Origin: Kalmusia sp. IMI 367209 | Lineage: Eukaryota; Ascomycota; Dothideomycetes; Pleosporales; Didymosphaeriaceae | Direction: 5' to 3' | Assembly: GCA_027946365.1 (NCBI GenBank) | Contig: JAPEUQ010000004.1 | Location: 1,736,001 to 1,800,000 of the forward strand | Length of the DNA: 64,000 bases | The notes under the pieces: generated by a model | Databases searched by the model: none | What the model saw: only the letters and a program-made list of their open reading frames with translations | What the model was told of the DNA's origin: nothing | Shown: positions 32,713-47,290 of the stretch, piece by piece | How the letters are laid out: every line of letters begins with the position of its first letter | Numbering within the stretch: position 1 is the stretch's first letter | Translations under genes and position numbers: made by a program

Positions 32713-34224
32713 CTAGAGATCACTGCGGTGGTCGTCTGAGAAGGGGCTCTGCGTGCGCTTGGATGCAACGCTGTTCCGCTTCGCTGACTCTTCGACGATG
32801 GGTGTCATGGGTGCCTGTAGCCTGCTTGCCCGCGATGTCTGTCGCTGCGGCGTAGGCCTGTCGATGCTGGATTGGTCGGAGAAGGGCGATTGTAGCGAGG
32901 AAGGCGTGTCGGAGAATTCGCTGACGAGATCGCTGTCGCGCAGTAAGCTGCGACGTGCTCGTGCGTGATCGTCATCATCGGACTCCGAGTCCGAATCTGC
33001 ATCTCCGGCCCTTCGTGCACGTGCATGCGCGATACCATCATCGGAGGAAGTGACAGAGTACTCGGTGAGTGGGCGCATAGGTTGCACAGGATTGCTGTCG
33101 GAAATGGCTGTCGAGCCTGTTAGGTCGCTGTTGTGTGAGGACGAGCTGCTCTTGGGAGGCGTGACATCGGACCCCTTCTTTTTCGTGATGTTGAGAGCAC
33201 GCACAGGACCCAGTGTAGCGGTGCTTCGGACGGAGTTCTGTGGGCTCAACGATGAGGTCCCGCTGGCCATGCGTGGCATTTGGATGCGTATTGGCTTTAC
33301 GGTATGTTTCGGGTCGATCGAAGGAACAGGTGGGGTCTCCATCATGGGCGTCTCTGCTGGGCTGTTGGAACCGCTCGACTTGACGCTGACGACGGCTGCC
33401 TTCCCTTGGACAATGGTCTGCGCGGGCAGAGGAGAAACGATTGCGTTTTGACGGTAAACGGTGGAGGCGACACTGGCGCGAGCAAGGCTGGGCGCAATGC
33501 TGGTGCGAGCATAGCTACTGCGTGCATCGGTAGAACCGGAGGCCATCGAGTCGCGGAAGTCTGGCACGAAGAAGTGCTGTTCCGAGGCTGCATACGGGCT
33601 GCTGAGACCTGACGAAGGAGACATGGCGGGAATCGGGGGAACGGGCGGAACCAGGAGGTCTGGGGATCCAGGACCGGATCGGTTCGTAACACCGGGGATG
33701 TAGGCGATCTGGATGATGTTCGAAGCGCGCGTGAGGACGGAGGATGCCATGGAAGCGACCGTGTGTGTAGAGGCCCTGGTGCTCCTCCGAGATGCGAAGT
33801 CATCCTCGCCCTTCTCTTGTGATACCCCCATGTCCATATCTTGCCAGTCTGCCTCCTCGAACGGCCGTCTCTTGCCCTTCAAGCAGAATTTCCAGATGAC
33901 AAACACCAGTATCGCAACGAATGCGACACCACCCACAACACCGCCAGCAATTGCTCCTACGTTCGGCTTGTCTGATTTAGTAGAGCTGGAGTCGGCACCG
34001 ACGGTTTGGCACAGCGCCTGGGGGCAAGCATCGCAAGAACGATCCACCTGGACGCACACTTGGTCGCCTGAGCAATTCAGACCGGTACACGAGGGCGCTT
34101 GGTCGGGACAAACGACACAGCGACGGAAGATGGTGCGCATCACGTTCTCGACATCTGCATTGTGAGCTTGGAGAGCGGAGAAAGCGTTGGGACGATGCGT
34201 ACCTCTTTGGGTGAAGGCCGCCAT
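32713..34224 (-). CDS. OPY2: Opy2-like membrane anchor of the HOG/MAPK pathway
   Basis: Exon 1 is only 22 nt (34224-34203, MAAFTQR), the intron is 34202-34155 (48 bp, in frame), and exon 2 is 34154-32713; about 487 aa. The N-terminal extracellular module has the Opy2 cysteine pattern (CVVCPDQAPSCTGLNC, then CVQVDRSCDACPQALC). One transmembrane helix follows (VGAIAGGVVGGVAFVAILVFVIW), then a stop-transfer basic patch (KGKRR) and a long Ser/Pro-rich cytosolic tail. In yeast Opy2 anchors the adaptor Ste50 at the plasma membrane and so supports osmostress and other MAPK signalling. The tail ends TQSPFSDDHRSDL and has many potential phosphorylation sites. There is no signal peptide before the cysteines, as for yeast Opy2. 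Confidence 0.78.
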   Translation of the reverse strand: MAAFTQRGTHRPNAFSALQAHNADVENVMRTIFRRCVVCPDQAPSCTGLNCSGDQVCVQVDRSCDACPQALCQTVGADSSSTKSDKPNVGAIAGGVVGGVAFVAILVFVIWKFCLKGKRRPFEEADWQDMDMGVSQEKGEDDFASRRSTRASTHTVASMASSVLTRASNIIQIAYIPGVTNRSGPGSPDLLVPPVPPIPAMSPSSGLSSPYAASEQHFFVPDFRDSMASGSTDARSSYARTSIAPSLARASVASTVYRQNAIVSPLPAQTIVQGKAAVVSVKSSGSNSPAETPMMETPPVPSIDPKHTVKPIRIQMPRMASGTSSLSPQNSVRSTATLGPVRALNITKKKGSDVTPPKSSSSSHNSDLTGSTAISDSNPVQPMRPLTEYSVTSSDDGIAHARARRAGDADSDSESDDDDHARARRSLLRDSDLVSEFSDTPSSLQSPFSDQSSIDRPTPQRQTSRASRLQAPMTPIVEESAKRNSVASKRTQSPFSDDHRSDL

Positions 34225-37200
34225 GGTTACGATTGTCGTGACAAGCTGTCACAATCGGCGGCGAGACTTAGGAGAGACGGCAGGCCAGCACGGCGACTGG
34301 AACACAGCCGCGCGAGGTGCGACGAACTCAGATACAGCGGTCCGGTGCAGTGCAGCGTGAGGACAACGATCTGGGGCTGCCGTGCAACGGGCTGCAGTCA
34401 CGGCCAGATAAAGGAGCGGCGGGCTGGCAGGGGCAGCGAACACGAGCGATGGCGAGAGAGACGACAACGACGACGACGACGACGACAACGACGGGCGGAC
34501 GGCGTCAACGGTGCGATTGGCGATGGAAAGGAGAAAAGTAACGAGTGACTGGAAAGATGCAATGGTCGGCCTGGTGGAGGACTGCGGCAGGCTGAGTGAG
34601 GAAGGAAGGTGGACGATGGATGGGGCCCGGGGCTGGGCGGGCTGGAACGGGCAGAGTGGCCCCGTCGCAGTTCGTAAGCGGGCTGATGTTTCGAAGGACC
34701 TGCAGCAGCGTGTGGACGGGCCGGCTGCTGCGATGTGCGTGGGGATTTGATCCCGCGACAAAGAGGAGTGCCTTTTTTAGTGCAGTGTATGTGTGTGTGG
34801 GTGTGTAGACAAGAAGAGCTGCCGTCGACGGTGCAAGCGGGTGCGATAAGTAAGTACGGGTAGCAGGACAGGGCACGCAATATGGGCAGCGCTCCCAGCT
34901 GACCCTCCGGCCCCATGTTTGCGGATCCTCGTCTCGCTGGGCGAGGCGATCTATCGAATGCCTGAAAGCTCGCGGGCGGGCGCCACAGGCCAGACTCCAA
35001 TCTATCGCTGCTGGGATGTGACGCCCACGCCTGCCAGGACGAAATGCCCTCCCTTCATCTCGGCCTTGCGCAACACCTCCCCCCCAATCTCGACGAGGCC
35101 TCGCAGCGTCCCCCCTCTCTGTGCCCACCCGCTTGCAAACAGGTTGCACAGTAGGCCGCGCTGATGCTGGTCCAGGAACCGCCCAGCGAGGTGGCCCGTC
35201 GTGCTGCGCCTGCGTGCCTAATTCGTTGCGGGCTAGCACCGCCAATATACCGTAGCGGACGGCCCCATCGCCCTTGTTTGCTCCCCACCATACTGAGTGG
35301 CATCTTCGTGGCTCGAGGCCTTGGAGACGCAAGTATGCGACGTGCAACATACCCGCCGTCAAGACGTCGCACGCAATCTCGTTGCTGTACTTTGAGATGG
35401 CGCACAAGCAAGCCTCTCCCTCGAACGTGGATGTCTGCGGCCGAGTCCGAAACATTGGCATCACGACATCCCCACTCTCCTCAAACATTGACAGCTCGCT
35501 CCTCCGATCGGCTCCCAAATAGAGTAGATAATAAACAAAAGAACCAGTGCTTGGGTCGTTGCTGAGGGACACCAAACCAGCCAGCCAGCCACACCTTGCG
35601 TCCCTGCTCTGTGCCCTCTTGCAAACCACACCACAGTGTCACCACCATCCGCCAGCTCCCGCGATTTCTCCTCCTTGGCGGATGCAACCGCAAAAGGTAC
35701 GCGCAATTTCACCCCGCGAGCCACTCAGCTGGCGCGTGCTAGAAAAACCCTTTGTTCGCGCCTCGATGGATGTTCCTTGCCATCGGAGAATTGCCGCCAG
35801 CGCCAGATCGTCACCTTATCGACAAGACCAACCTTGGCGGTGAGACGACACCAACTCGTCCTCTCAAATACCCGAAATGATCATCTTTGCTGGCACTTGT
35901 CGTGTTCGCCAATAACCCCACCCGTCGTGGCGACATGTAAAAGAGCCGCGTGTGATGTAAACGTTGCTATCCATGGTATCCCTCACGCAGCAATGAACAC
36001 AAAACGCGCACCACGACTCGGGAAGCAGCTCTGTTAAGCGTGTTAAGGCGACTATCCACCAGGCTTCCCCGCATCTTCGAGCATATCCTGTCCAAAACTT
36101 GCTTGCTTATGGGAAAGAATGACGGTGAGCAGATCGATCAGCACAGCATGGCCGTTCTGCCGATCCGCAGACACTTGCTGATCCGGCTCATCGCGACGAG
36201 GGCATGGGCGCGTTCCTGCGGGTCATGGTCAGCAGCATCCCAACCCTTCCCAGCATAAGATCGGCTGCGGCGAGGTTTGGGCACGATCAACACCAACACC
36301 GAACATCCGGTGTCCCTAAAGAGTCCTATGCTCGTACCCTTCAAGCATCTCATGGGATTTTTTTTAATAATTGATAGTGCTTACTCATCTACCAATGCGT
36401 TCCCCGGAACACCGTCAAACTTCCAGATTGCCAACTGTGTTTGATAGGCATGCGTCGTACACGTTTGCACACACCCTGCTTATAGCACCACGTCCGTTGT
36501 CTTATGTCGAGGTTTGCATGTTCAGACTATTTGACACACGAAATGACGACGAGTGGAAGCACACTCAACATCATACTTGTGAACATCATCCATATCGAAT
36601 TCGTATGATGTGGCGTGTAGCTTTTAGAATGGACTGTCCTTTTGCCCCCCTCGATCTCGCACTCGATACGACGAAAAGTAAAATGACACCGAAGATCAAC
36701 ATAGCACCCGTGTATATCATCCATATAATTCCTTTTTGGTATGCTCCGCCCTTTCGAAGCCATTTCGAGGGCACGAATCTTTTGCTCATTTTATTTTTCA
36801 ACCCCTGTCGCTCGGAGATATCTTGATGCCAAAAGACCCTAGATTTGATGGATTCTATTTGGCTGATTAGACTATCCCCGCGTGGAACATACAAAACACA
36901 AATCACACACCTAAGCGGGGGCTCGTTCATCTCCAACTACACGCCGGCCGGCGACTCGTAATCATCAAATGATCCCAATCAAAACGAAGAAAGAAGACAG
37001 GTAACCGTCAAGTGGATAATCACCGCCGTGCAGGTACCCCAATGTCGGTATGAGTACATGCGATATGATTGAATGAATGCCAAACATGCTCTCTCCCATT
37101 TCCCGATGCAGGTACATCGAACCCCTTTTCACACACATGACATACTCGCCGAGCAGTCTGCGGATGATCATCAGTTCAGCCATTCGACCAGGCGACGTGT

Positions 37201-37461
37201 GCATCTCACTGTGTATTTCATATCTAGTACACCATTGTGTGCGAAATGACCAGTCAATTCATGTTGATACCGATATTAATCCAACTACGTCATCCTCCAC
37301 GAAAAGCACACAGGTATCAGAACAGGCATCGAAACCTAGACTTCATACTGAGCAAAGGTAGCCATCGCATCCGACACAGCGTCAGATGCATTTTTTTCTT
37401 TCTCTCACCCACATATCATGCCGATTACATCCACCTCCCATTCCCGCTATCCCAGCCCACT
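34225..37461. other. Gene-free interval, 3.2 kb
   Basis: It holds the long upstream region of OPY2 and the 3' region of SNF1. A 374-codon minus-strand frame (34505-35629) is low-complexity, GC-driven and has no domain; I do not call it. A GAC-type microsatellite occurs at 34462-34497. Such a long leader may reflect complex regulation of OPY2, but this is inference. Confidence 0.45.
34462..34497. repeat. (GAC)n microsatellite
   Basis: GAC/AAC trinucleotide units over about 36 bp, roughly 240 bp upstream of the OPY2 start. Confidence 0.85.
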
Positions 37462-40333
<2,872 letters not shown>

Positions 40334-41753
40334 GATGGGCGGAGGAAGAGAGTGGGATGATCGAGAGCACAAGGCTACGAAGGAAGTGATATGAATTGGC
40401 CTGCAGGCTCTTTGTGATGTTAGCAAGCTCCTGAGGGCAGGGTGGACCGCGGCGTGTGTTAGATCGTAGGCCAATGTAGCTCAGCTCGCACAATACGCAC
40501 TCGGGCCGTACATGAACTTTTGCGCCGAAAAGAGAGAGCTGTGTTGTCCCGAGGGAGCAGATAGCAGCGGGAACGTAGGTCAAAGGAATGGCTCCAGCGG
40601 GCCGTCGCAAAAGTGCAGCCTACGCTCAGCTACGAGTACGCTGCCCCACTACGGAAACGCAGGCTCATTCACCATTGACCGTGCTCAGGGCGTGTGCAGA
40701 GCGTGTACACGGTAAAGGGGACGACTGGGCGAATCGAGTTGAGCCTGATCGGTGAATGGAGCGAGGGCGCAGCGGGGAAAGCTGGGGGGGCACGGCTATC
40801 GTGGAGGTCGTTGGATGGATGGCGGAGGTGGGGCGACGCGAGCCTGGAAAAGACGTAGTGCCTACGAACGCAGGAGGGCCTTCAAAGTGCGGTCGGAGCT
40901 ACAGACAGGAGAGCGTGGTCGAGGAGGAGGCGGGCGACGGAGGATAGCTTTCAGGCGCGGAGGCGCGAGATGACGGTATTCCTGGGAGCTCGTGAACCCC
41001 TCCCAGCTGGAGGCCCTTGCAGCGTGTTCAGTGCACAGACCGGCTCCGATTGCGGCTACGACACCACCCAAAGCACATTGCCATGAAGACAGCGGCAGAT
41101 TGAAGAGCAGAATCTGAGGTTTGCGCGAGCAATGTCGTCACAGCACACAGCTTGGTTTAGTCCGGAACCCAGGGTCAGTTCCAGGATGCTGACTCGCATA
41201 TAATGGGCTCCGCCCATCCACCACGCGACGGAGCCAGCTGACCCTCCGCCATGGGCATTCGACAGCCCCATGGGCATCGCGTCTTCTGCATCGGTGAGGC
41301 GCACCCAATCCGCAACGGCCGGAGCTACTCCCAATGCCTGCAGACGTCAGCCAGAGTTTTCAGCCTCAACTGCAGCATCGTGGTCCAGGCCGTCAGTTGG
41401 GCTTCTTGGTGTTGACAAGGCCCGGGTCCGGATTACGACTTCATCGAATGATCAAGCGCTAAGCGATCTTGGACCACACGACACATACGAGGACTGTCTT
41501 CAGCTTTTGGCCCATGACTGTGCTGATCCCCCGATAGTTCGACTCACCGCATCCGAAGCCTCCCGAAGAGAGGTGGTCGAGGAAACGAACGCGCACCAAG
41601 GCTTCATAGGTCTCTATCGTAGAAGAAGAATTCTGATCTATGCGTGTTCCAAGGTGCCTTGTTCTCGAACGTCATTCAGTTACATCGTATCTAATACTCT
41701 TTCCAAAGACTCATAGCAATTGAGTACACAACCGCCATGCAAGAGACAGCCAC
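40334..41753. other. Gene-free interval upstream of SNF1
   Basis: No protein or RNA gene is supported. A plus-strand frame at 41270-41716 (148 codons) has no recognisable domain and lies opposite the 3' side of the F-box gene. Confidence 0.4.
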
Positions 41754-43551
41754 CTAGTCCTCATCATCATCACTCCCATCATCCATATCCTCATCCTCAT
41801 CTTCCCAGCCGTCATCTTCTTCACCATCACTCCCACCACTACCATTCTCATCGTCATCATCATCGCTTCCCTCATCCTCGAACCACATCCTACAGCTTTT
41901 GTTCCACTTCCCTTTATTCGACAGGTAGTTTGATAGACTGCGATCAATATCCATCCACGGATCCTCATCCTCCTCATCCTCACACTCGTCGCCCGTGTAA
42001 TGCACAAGACTTACCTCTGCCGCATCATTGCACGGAATCTGTTCAAACGAGAGATGCATCCGTTGAGGATGATACCGAATGGCATCCCAAAGGCCGCGCC
42101 ACGAGGCGTTCCCTTTGCCCCCGCAGCTTTGGAGTTCGAGGCTCGTGAGGGCTGTGCATTTTTCTTTCAAGAAAGCAGGGAACGTGGCAAGATTGAGTCT
42201 GGCGCCGGTTTTGAGGCTGGTGAGAGCAGGGAGGGGTGCAAGGTTGGCCACTTTGGTTTTTTCGGGCGGCCAGACGAGGACGCAGAAAGGAACGTCAGAT
42301 AGGAGCTCGAGATACGTGAGTGAGGGGGCGCATTTCTTGAGGATGGCTTCGACGGCGAGGCCGCTGCATTCCTCGAGGGTCGCCGTCTTCTTTCGGTCCC
42401 ATCCGATGCTTTCACCGATTTCTTCTGTCCGGGGGCGGAAGATGAGTTCTTGCAGATTCGATCTGGGAGGTTAGGTCCGCAAAGGGAAGAGGAAGGGACG
42501 GTGACTTACAGATCTAGCCCATCCAATTGCCCATCATCAGCCCAAGCAAACTTTCCGTTGCCCACATACTCGATATCCAATCTTTTTATCTTCACTCTAG
42601 CTTCAGAAACACTCTTCAGTGCTGTGCTAAACAGAGCCTCACCAACCGGCACCTGCACACCCCTACAATGACTCTCTTCATGTGCATACCCAAGATGCCG
42701 CGGGTGACCATGCCCGTACACCTCCACTCCCAACTCCTTCCACCCCTTGTCCTTAGTGTCAACATGCCAACGCAGACTGTCCTGATCGAACTCCCACTGC
42801 CCAACTCTCAGCTCCTCGACGCGCTCCAGCTGGCCCAGTGCCCTCGCCCACGTCTTCGCGAGCTCCCCATTATCGATCACCGCCTTCGCTGCGTTAGCCC
42901 GCGCCGTGTACGCCTCGTAACCGGCTTCAATCTCCTCATCCGAGAACAGCTCTTTCTCTTTCGGTAGATACTTCTTCGTGAATCCCTTGATACCCAATTT
43001 CTTCAACTCCTCCTCCCGCCTCGTCTCGTAATCGCGCCACCACGTATCGTCACCCTTGCTGCGCAGCTCCTCAATCAACACATCGACAGCCTCTTCAAAC
43101 GGTCTGACGAGTATGATCTCCTCGAACATTTCTCTTTTGGTGATCCAACTCTCCTTGCTCGGCTCGAACACCACACCCTTGACATACCCCTTCAACAGTC
43201 CTAGATCCGTCTTCGCCACAATATCCGCATGCTTAGCCGATGCAATAAAGCGCACCGTCCCAAAGAGTATATCTAGGAGACTTGGAAGGTACGCGAATTG
43301 TCTGCATGCCAGACGCAAATTTTTCAGCGTGGGGTAGTCGTTGCTGTGAAAACTGATCAGGAACAAAGTTATGCAGGTTGGGGTACACTGTTGTTCAGAG
43401 CAAGAAGCGAAATGTCATACATGATTCGCCAAAAGCCCTCGTCCCCGACCGCATGCTCCAATATCGCGCCCAGCAGCTCGACCGGCATGCGCGTAAACGC
43501 CGGTTCCGTAGGCTGCTCTGCGATCGCCATGGTAGTGCTCCTGTCTCTCAT
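41754..43551 (-). CDS. F-box-like protein with acidic C-terminal tail
   Basis: Three exons in transcription order: 43551-43421, 43343-42510 and 42462-41754, about 557 aa; phases match. An F-box-like motif lies at the N-terminus (FTRMPVELLGAILEHAVGDE, then NDYPTLKNLRLACRQFAYL after the first intron), the usual Skp1-binding segment. The middle has leucine-rich strands (for example ALTSLKTGARLNL and LTSLELQSC) that may form degenerate leucine-rich repeats for substrate binding. The last about 45 residues are almost all Asp/Glu/Ser/Gly, encoded by a TCC/TCA-rich tract. The start could also be the in-frame ATG at 43530. The likely role is substrate selection for an SCF ubiquitin ligase; the substrate is unknown. 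Confidence 0.65.
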
Positions 43552-44392
43552 TTGTTCCTCGATTCGCTATTCAAGACGCCCACAGCGTGGAAATTCAGCC
43601 GTTTGCCGCTTCGCGCGAGACACGCCATATCTTTATACCGCGATGTTCTATCTGCATCCGAGGCTAGACTAGTCATGCACGTTCGTAGGATTCAGGCACC
43701 AAACGTTCTCGGCCCACGCGCCAGTAAGAACGCGGAATAGCTAGGCTCTTGCCAATGTCTTGACTGCGAGTTTGCCTAGACCGCCTTGTCTTTGACCTAC
43801 ACACAATATATTATTACAGAGATAGCTTATGTCCCCCGGGAGATGTCTAGGCTTTCGGCCGTTAGGGTTGTACCTTGATATATTGGGAGGGTGGGTCATG
43901 GGGGGTTCAAGCTATAGAATGCGGCGATATGCAAATACACACCGGTACTCGAGATAGGTTTAATTCGACGAAATAGATAGTTTTGTCAACGTTCGCTTGA
44001 CGTGAATGACAGTCAACACTTAGCCCCAACAAACAGGACATCCTGTCGAATTCTTGGTCAGCTACGTCGACTGCAAGGGTATCATAATCAAAATCACATT
44101 ACGGGCGTAGTCCATATCTGAACATGAAGTGTGGATTTCTGAGCAATTACAGAAATTGGGTGGCTATGTCTAAAGAAGAAGCTACCTTGCATTCAATATC
44201 CATGCACATCATCGAACTCGTTCAACCCAGAGGGTCTTCATGGCTGATAAAGAACCTGTGCTCTTAACTATAGCATGTACTGGGGCAGGCCCAAAACTCT
44301 CGTCGTCTTCAACCCATTTCGTTGGCTTTCGTTTCCAGTCTCGTCGCTGTCATATCGAGTATACGTCGCATGATGTGGATATGCTAAAACAT
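43552..44392. other. Intergenic, no gene seen
   Basis: It carries the upstream region of the F-box gene and the 3' region of the CCHC gene. Nothing further is supported. Confidence 0.4.
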
Positions 44393-46134
44393 TTACCAGC
44401 TATCACCGCCGCCCCCGCTGTTCCAGCCGCCGGAAACATCCACGGGAGCACCTCCAGAAGCGCCAGCGTCGACACCGGCAGAGGTATCCCAGCCGCCACC
44501 TCCAACAGCACCACCATCTCCAGCAGCATCGCCGTCAGCAATGGGCTCCTTGCAGCGCTGTGGAAGTCAGCCTAGCCGTTTTCAAACCATTTTTTGCACT
44601 GACCTTGATAGTATGACCCATCTCGCCGCAGTTAGAGCATTTGACCTTGGACCAGTCCTTGGGCTCGGGGCAGTCCCTAGAAAAGTGTCCCATCTTCTCG
44701 CAGTTGCGGCAGGTAATCGTCTCGGGGTTGCGTGGCTGGTCACACTCCTTAGCTATGTGATCCTCGGAACCGCAGTTACGGCAAGTCCTCGGCGGTCGCG
44801 CTTCAACGTTGGGACACTATTACGAGAAGGCATCGTCAGTACCATCACCTTTCAGATGTGATGGGTCAACTTACGTCTCGGGAAAAGTGACCAATCTCGT
44901 TGCACTTGCGACACTCAACGCCCTCAGCTGAGCGAGGCTCAGGGCAGTCCTTTGCGTTGTGACCTTCTTGTTTGCAATTCTTGCAGGCGTACGGGTTAAC
45001 ACGCTCCTTGGGGCAATCGCGCGCACGATGTCCCTCCTCTTGGCAGTAGACGCAGGTGATAGTCGGAGCCGTCTTCTCCTTCTCGATAAGCTCCTGCTTG
45101 CAATGCTTTCGAATGTGACCAAGTTCACCACAGTTGGAGCACATGGGGATACCACGATCCTGGACGAAGCCAGCAGACTTGAGTCGCTCTAGATTGGTGG
45201 CGGCATCCTCGGGCCAACCCTGTGCCAGCTTGGCGCGACGAGGCTTGGGTGAGAGCTGGATAGTGAGCACGAACTCCCGAGCAGGATTGCCGATAAGGTC
45301 CACAATGGTCATATTGGGAGCGATCTCCTGCATCAGGGCAATCAGATAAACAGGCATCTTTTCCTCCCGAAGGCAGATTTCGACATCGACCACCCTGAAA
45401 TCCTCGTTGACGGCACGAGCGTACGAACGTAGGCAAAGACGGAACGTGTCTAAGTCCTTATCCATCGCGGCGGCAATGATCTTCTCCCAGGCCTCCTCCG
45501 CATCCAATTCCGGGACACCCTTCCAATCCACAAGGCGGCGCGACTTGCACTCAAGTGCCTTATGACCGGTCTCACCGCAGAGCTTGCATGTTGCACTAGG
45601 GCAGTTGCGGGCACTATGACCCTCAACACCGCACGAGTTGCAAGTGCCGGTGAAAGGACGATCGACTTTTGGATTGGTACAGTCGGCTTTATTGTGGCTA
45701 TTAGAAGATTAGCAAGTATGACCTGGTATGAATTGGGAAACTGTTACTCACCCGATCTCGCCGCAATTGTAGCACTCGCCAGTCATACCAGTACCCTCAG
45801 GCTTGTCGGGGCACTCACGCGCGAAGTGGCCGACCTGGTTGCAGCTGTGATATGTTAGAAGAACTCAGTTGTTAATGTATAAGGGTGGTACATACACTCG
45901 ACAAGTCTGGTCTCCGCCGCCGCCGCCGCCGCCCGAGCCGTCGCCAGCGCCCCAGTTAGAAGTATCACCGCCAGTATCAGCACCGGTCTCAGCAGCATTG
46001 GTGCCACCACTTGCGTTCCAGTCGTCACCAGCGCCCTCTCCTCCAGCGCCCCAAGCATCGGCACCTGCATCAAAATTAGCAAGGATAAGTAAACGACTGT
46101 GTGTATACATACCCTCGGTACCCCAGCCTGACAT
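44393..46134 (-). CDS. CCHC zinc-knuckle nucleic-acid-binding protein with 11 knuckles
   Basis: Six exons: 46134-46113 (22 nt), 46064-45896, 45844-45752, 45697-44875, 44816-44604 and 44557-44393, about 494 aa; all phases agree. After a Gly/Ala/Asp-rich start (MSGWGTEG then GADAWGAGGEG), eleven C-x2-C-x4-H-x4-C knuckles follow, for example TCRVCNQVGHFAREC, ECYNCGEIGHNKADC, TCKLCGETGHKALEC, MCSNCGELGHIRKHC and TCRNCEKMGHFSRDC. One knuckle has D before the histidine (TCRNCGSEDHIAKEC). Between knuckles 4 and 5 lies a helical domain of about 130 residues (WKGVPELDAEEAWEKIIAA ... LERLKSAGF). The C-terminus is Gly/Trp-rich (GGWNSGGGGDSW). Relatives (CNBP/Gis2 group) bind single-stranded nucleic acid and act in translation or RNA handling; the exact role here is inferred. 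Confidence 0.85.
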
Positions 46135-47290
46135 CGTGTTCGTCTTGTAGCGAAGAAGTAGAAGTTAAGGAACTATAAGAATTTAAGTTAGCGGATGGTT
46201 CCTGGTGAACTGCAAATGGTCGCGCGAAGTAATCAAAGAGCAAATCAGTCGTGCCGAGGGAGCTGCGCGCGGTGAGCAGCTTGCCTCGTTGTAGTTGCGC
46301 AACTTGCTGCCGTGCGTCTCGCAAGTATGAATTGCAGACGTCGTGGCGAGCGGCAAACGTGGGTGGTGAGGGAGTGAGAACAAGAGCGGCTGCCGATTAA
46401 ATAAGTGTACCCGGGCCGACCAGTTAATCCGAGATTTGGCTGCAGTGAATGAGGAAGGAGCGAGTTATTGAGGCGAGCGTGTGTTGACGCGGAAGGTGCG
46501 AGCCGTTACCGTGGTGAACGGGGAGGCCAACAAACGAATTGCCGTAGCAATGGTCGACTAGAAACCACCTTGAGGACAATTGAGAGGCATGTGGGAGTGA
46601 AGGAGAGATCGTATCGCTATGCATGACACAGGAAGTTTTGGAAGGGGCTACTCTTAGGAAACTGAGCACTCGACTCGCAGGCGACGAACCGGTCGAGGGT
46701 AGAACGGCGCATCTCCCTCTTCCTACTCATTAGCTTGATGTCTTTGATTTATCATGAGAGGACGATATTGTACCTTTACAGCTGCTGTACAATCTGTCTT
46801 ACGGCAGACGACCGCCTCAACGCCATTCTTGAAGAACTCTAAACCTTCTCTTCTCCTCCTTCTGATTCTTCTGCTCCAGAGGCTCCTGTCGATTTGAAGA
46901 AAAGGCAGTCGGTGCTCACCACAAGTGTACACCCTCTTCTGTCCTATCAAAATGACCTTCGAACATAGATTTTCATCAGATAGTAAGGGAATATTGCACT
47001 ATGTTTTGATTGAAAGACGGCGAGGCCGAAGTACACAGTAATAGAACTCCTTTTCTTATCGGGACGAGACGAGATCAACAGTCCTATTGGTATCAAATCA
47101 TGAAGGCTCATAACGCGAGACCCATCATCAGCCGAATGAATCGTAACCCAGACTCATTTCCATCAACGCCCAGATCAAGAATAATATGGTATACAAATCC
47201 AGACAGGAGGACCCAACCATTCCAGCAAGTTCGTCAAACAACCATCCTAATACCAAAGGATGGCGATAGGTCAATAGGTCGACATGTAAT
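46135..47290. other. Intergenic, no gene seen
   Basis: It comprises the upstream region of the CCHC gene and the 3' flank of the chitin synthase. A plus-strand frame at 47010-47348 is antisense to the chitin synthase end and is not called. Confidence 0.4.

Noticed and set aside
34505..35629. 374-codon minus-strand open frame upstream of OPY2
   Set aside because: Low-complexity, no domain, no typical start context, and GC-rich DNA readily yields such frames; it lies in the OPY2 upstream region.
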